Origin: Parascedosporium putredinis
Taxonomy: Eukaryota > Ascomycota > Sordariomycetes > Microascales > Microascaceae
Length of the DNA stretch: 64,000 nucleotides
Direction of reading: 5' to 3'
Assembly: GCA_949357655.1 (NCBI GenBank)
Contig: CASHTG010000009.1
Location: forward strand, 310,001-374,000
Below are positions 61,101 to 64,000 of the stretch, piece by piece. The translations under genes were made by a program, and so were the position numbers. A model generated the notes under the pieces. The model saw only the letters and a program-made list of their open reading frames with translations, ran no database searches and was not told the origin of the DNA. Position 1 is the first letter of the stretch. Every line of letters starts with the position of its first letter.

Positions 61101-62891
61101 GCAAGAATGTGCCGGGTGGCCTTTCCATCTCTTTCTTCCCTATCGAAAGCGAGAGGGTGGGCTGCATTTTGTGGTCTTGAAGCGCGAATCCTTTGGCTCC
61201 GAGGATGAGAGCCAGTCTCGCCATTCTCGCTAATAGGTCATCTCCATTCCCTGACCTGGATGCATATGGGAGATTCGAATGGATCAGGCTTTTGGCAGTG
61301 GGGGTGATGGAATTAATTCATGGCCTGACATTGAAGAACCACCTCGAGGAGATTTTGACAGGGATCAATGAGTTCGATGACCCCCAACCCTTTTGCAGTA
61401 GCATTGTTCTCAAGCACAGCAATGCGTGGGCGATCGAGCAATCGCTGCGAGGACGACCAAGAGTTAACGGCAATCGATGCGAGGGCTACCTCTCTTGCGC
61501 TCGTCTTGGCTGGCCCTCAGCTGGGTGGATCTAGTCGTTGGCATGACGAGATGGAATGGATAGCAGGGCCTGCTGAACGTGAGGTGTCGGCTTTGGCGGC
61601 GTGAAGCCCCGTTACTTTGGCTCGAGGTGGAGAATGGGCTGTCTCTGGTGCATCGGAATCCAAGGGACCCCTACTCGGCAAGACAGTATTGACTTTCCTT
61701 TCTTGTTCCCTTTTTCCTTGCTTTTTGATCGATGAAGAGTGTGGCAGGGGTTGTTTGGTGGTTGGAGAAGGGGCGGCGAGTGTTAACGCCGTCACCAAGG
61801 TTGGCTTGGCTGCCAAAACCAATGAGGAGTTTGACGTGGTACCTGGAGCCCGTTTAACCTTTTCCTTTTCTGCGTGGGCGAATTGTTACTGGCTCTGTCT
61901 TGTTCTGGCTACCCCTTTCCTTGTGCGCTAGTGTCATGGAGTGTACTGCAGTTCGCCCTTGTGTACCTCCGGGCCTGTATGCAATGGATCCTGGATGGAG
62001 GTACGGAGACGGGGGAGGAGGAGGGGGAGAGGGCAGTTGACATTCGACAGCCGTTTCAGCTCCGTGCGTGCCCGTTCTTCGATCCCAGTCCGCTGGGCAC
62101 GCAGTCCGGCCGCTAATACCACCAAGCGACGCCTTTTTTCGCCCTCCCTCTCCCCAATCCGACCCTAACCCACCTCGACTCTCTCTCCATGTGTCACGGT
62201 CCTTGCGTTGGCATGGTCCTTCTTTACCTCTCCTTCCCTTCTCTTCCCTTCTTTCTTTCCCTTCCCCTTCCACTCTTTTGTCGTCATCAACCGACTTGGT
62301 AGACAACCTGGTGGGCCCTAGAGTCAAGATATTCGGGTCGTCAGCTTCTCTTTCTTCTTTTCTTCACCTTCTCCAGGCACTAGTTGCCTTTTTCATTCGT
62401 TCCAGGTTGATCCTCGGCCATCTTCTTTTTGAAATCCTCCTTTTTCAAAAAGGCCTGACCTTTTCTTCTTCTCGAGCTTTTGCTTCGAGGGATCTTCTTT
62501 CTGTGTGATTTTTCTTATTTTCTCTTCTCTTTCTTCTTCTCCCTCCTATCCGCCTCTGTGTGTGTGGTTCTTCGCTTCTTCGCGTTTTTTTCTGTTTGTC
62601 GCCGGTATCCGACGCCCTCTTCGATTGACACTTTTTACCGACTTTGACGAGTCCGATTTACGCACCTACCTATTTTGCCCCGATTTTAGGAAAAAGGGAA
62701 TTTTGGTTTTACGACAAGGAAACGAGAAATCTGGTTTTGCGAGAATTTGGGCGATTTCAAGCGTATTCGATTCAGACGACGACAATTTTCGGATTCGAGC
62801 GAGCCGTATAAGTCGAGATAGCGTCTAAACCCACCAAAGCCGAATTTCGCATTCCAAACCCGTCCCCGCCTTTTCAAATTGAGCACCTAAA
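58152..62891. other. 4.7-kb stretch without a supported gene
   Basis: Low-complexity frames only; 61.9-62.9 kb is strongly pyrimidine-rich on the plus strand and is probably the long leader of the TRP/Flc-like gene. A (CA)n tract lies at 59673-59693. Confidence 0.5.
59673..59693. repeat. (CA)n microsatellite, about 10 units
   Basis: Uninterrupted CA run in intergenic DNA. Confidence 0.9.
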
Positions 62892-64000
62892 ATGAAGGGA
62901 CTTTTCCGAGCTGCCTGCGCGGCGGCTGCTCTCGCGAGCGGAGCGCTGGCGGTGGATATTTTGGAGACCGTCAGCTTTTCTAGCTGCGCCAACTCGACCT
63001 CGACGGTCCAGGTCCAGAGGATCAACATTCAGTACAACAAGGAAAACCAAACCGTCACCTTTGACGTGCAGGGATCGAGTTCCCGGATCCAAAATGTGAC
63101 GGCGGAACTCAAGGTGACTGCGTTTGGTGCAGAGGTTTACAGCAACAAATTTAACCCTTGTGACAAGGGAACGTTTGTCGAGCAACTGTGCCCAGGTACG
63201 TTTTTTTTTTGGGTTTGCAAGCCTTTGACGTAGAGCGGGGTGGAGGGGATTGAGAAGAGTACGGAAGCTCTTTTGGGGCTCTGAGGTGTGAACCAAGAAA
63301 AAAGAATTCGCGACTAACATGACCGTGTTAGTTCCTGCCGGCACGTTTGGTGCTCGAGGCACGCAGCTGATCCCCAAGGAATTCGCCGACCTCGTCCCCG
63401 CCATCGCCTTCCAGGTTCCCGATATCGCCGCACTCGCCACGCTGGAGCTCAAGTCCCTCGAGACCGGCGAGGACGTCGGGTGCGTCCAGTCCCAGGTGTC
63501 CAACGGCAAGACGGCCAGCGTCCCCGCCGTGTCGTACGTGGCCGCGGGCGTGGCGGGCGCGGCCCTCGTGGTGGGCGGCGTGTCCGCCATCAGCGCGGCC
63601 ATCAGCGGCGGCGCCAGCGCGATGGGAGGCGGCCTCGCGGGCGGCGGCTCGGCCACGGGCGGCGGCATGGGCACCGTGAGCCCCAGCTTCACCGAGGTGT
63701 TTGGCTGGTTCCAGGGCATGGCCATGAACGGGATGCTGTCGGTCAACTACCCGCCCATCTACCGCAGCTTCGCCAAGAACTTTGCCTTCTCCACCGGCCT
63801 CATCCCCTGGACGCAGATGCAGGAGGCCATCGACGGCTTCCGCGGCATGACGGGCGGCAACCTGACGCAGAGCAGCGTGGCCATCCTGCGCAACACCACG
63901 CTCGTCTTCCCCGACGGCTCGACGGCGAGCGGCAACAGCTCCATCTTCAAGGTCAAGCGCGCGTTTGAGGGCTTCGCCGTGCTCGCCGCGCGCCAGATCG
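62892..64000 (+). CDS. ML-like/TRP-family membrane protein, flavin-carrier (Flc)-like, 5' part
   Basis: The gene runs off the window. Exon 1 (62892-63195) encodes a signal peptide (MKGLFRAACAAAALASGALA) and the start of the ML-like luminal domain with conserved cysteines (SFSSCANSTS, NPCDKGTF, EQLCP). A phase-1 intron (63196-63331, donor GTACGT, branch GACTAAC at 63312) leads to exon 2: VPAGTFGARGTQLIP, the end of the ML-like domain, a first membrane helix (SVPAVSYVAAGVAGAALVVGGVSAI), a Gly/Ser/Met-rich low-complexity stretch, and the conserved SPSFTEVFGWFQGMAMNGMLSVNYPPIYRSFAKNFAFSTGLI segment typical of fungal TRP/Flc proteins. These lie in the ER or plasma membrane and are tied to FAD transport, calcium and wall integrity. 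No frameshift is seen in the visible part. A long pyrimidine-rich leader precedes it. Confidence 0.87.

Noticed and set aside
62874..63746. A 290-codon minus-strand frame
   Set aside because: It is the antisense of the GC-rich exons of the TRP/Flc-like gene, whose signal peptide, cysteines and splice sites are clear.
1..64000. Transposons and CRISPR arrays
   Set aside because: No reverse transcriptase, transposase, long terminal repeat or spaced repeat array was visible. The only tandem arrays are the ankyrin and sigma coding repeats and simple microsatellites.

Overview
The window is nuclear DNA from a filamentous ascomycete (Pezizomycotina, most likely a Sordariomycete). Genes carry short introns (about 60-250 nt, occasionally longer) with GTAAGT-like donors and CTAAC-type branch sites. 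The recognisable products are typically fungal: NACHT/ankyrin NLRs with SesA-type partners, Mex67, Mph1, TFIIB, a TRP/Flc-like protein, a GMC oxidoreductase and a C2H2 regulator.

Layout. 2.3-18.6 kb is an accessory region for cell-death or self/non-self recognition. Two small genes (A, minus, 2321-2905; B, plus, 3681-4325) diverge from a shared 775-bp intergenic region. They are followed by a large NLR (NLR1, plus, 6542-11647). All three contain the same 9-residue N-x-G-x-G-x-Q-x-N repeat: at the C-terminus of A and B, and just before the NACHT domain of NLR1. This matches the type of motif called sigma in fungal amyloid signalling (sesA/sesB loci). A secreted two-domain protein with an LEA-like helical insert (minus, 12356-14549) separates NLR1 from a second NLR (NLR2, minus, 15536-18564; SesA-like domain, Gly/Asn linker, NACHT, near-identical ankyrin repeats).

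19.7-25.9 kb holds a small membrane protein, a secreted GMC oxidoreductase and an HSL-type alpha/beta hydrolase. 26.8-64 kb is housekeeping: tRNA-Val(AAC) with an intron, the divergent pair MEX67/MPH1, a C2H2 zinc-finger regulator with an unusually long empty upstream region, a multi-pass membrane protein, an ASNSD1-like asparagine-synthase-domain protein, TFIIB, and the 5' part of a TRP/Flc-like membrane protein cut by the window end.

How the genes may work together. From family knowledge, a ligand-activated NACHT-ankyrin receptor oligomerises and its amyloid motif templates the same fold in effector proteins bearing the matching motif. NLR1 with A and B has the parts for such a module, and gene A has an N-terminal domain I do not recognise.

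Caution. Most genes outside TFIIB and the TRP/Flc gene contain single-base frameshifts, nearly all one-base losses in short runs of one base (G/C runs above all), including in conserved genes such as MPH1 and MEX67. I read these as consensus-sequence errors rather than gene decay and give gene coordinates across them.
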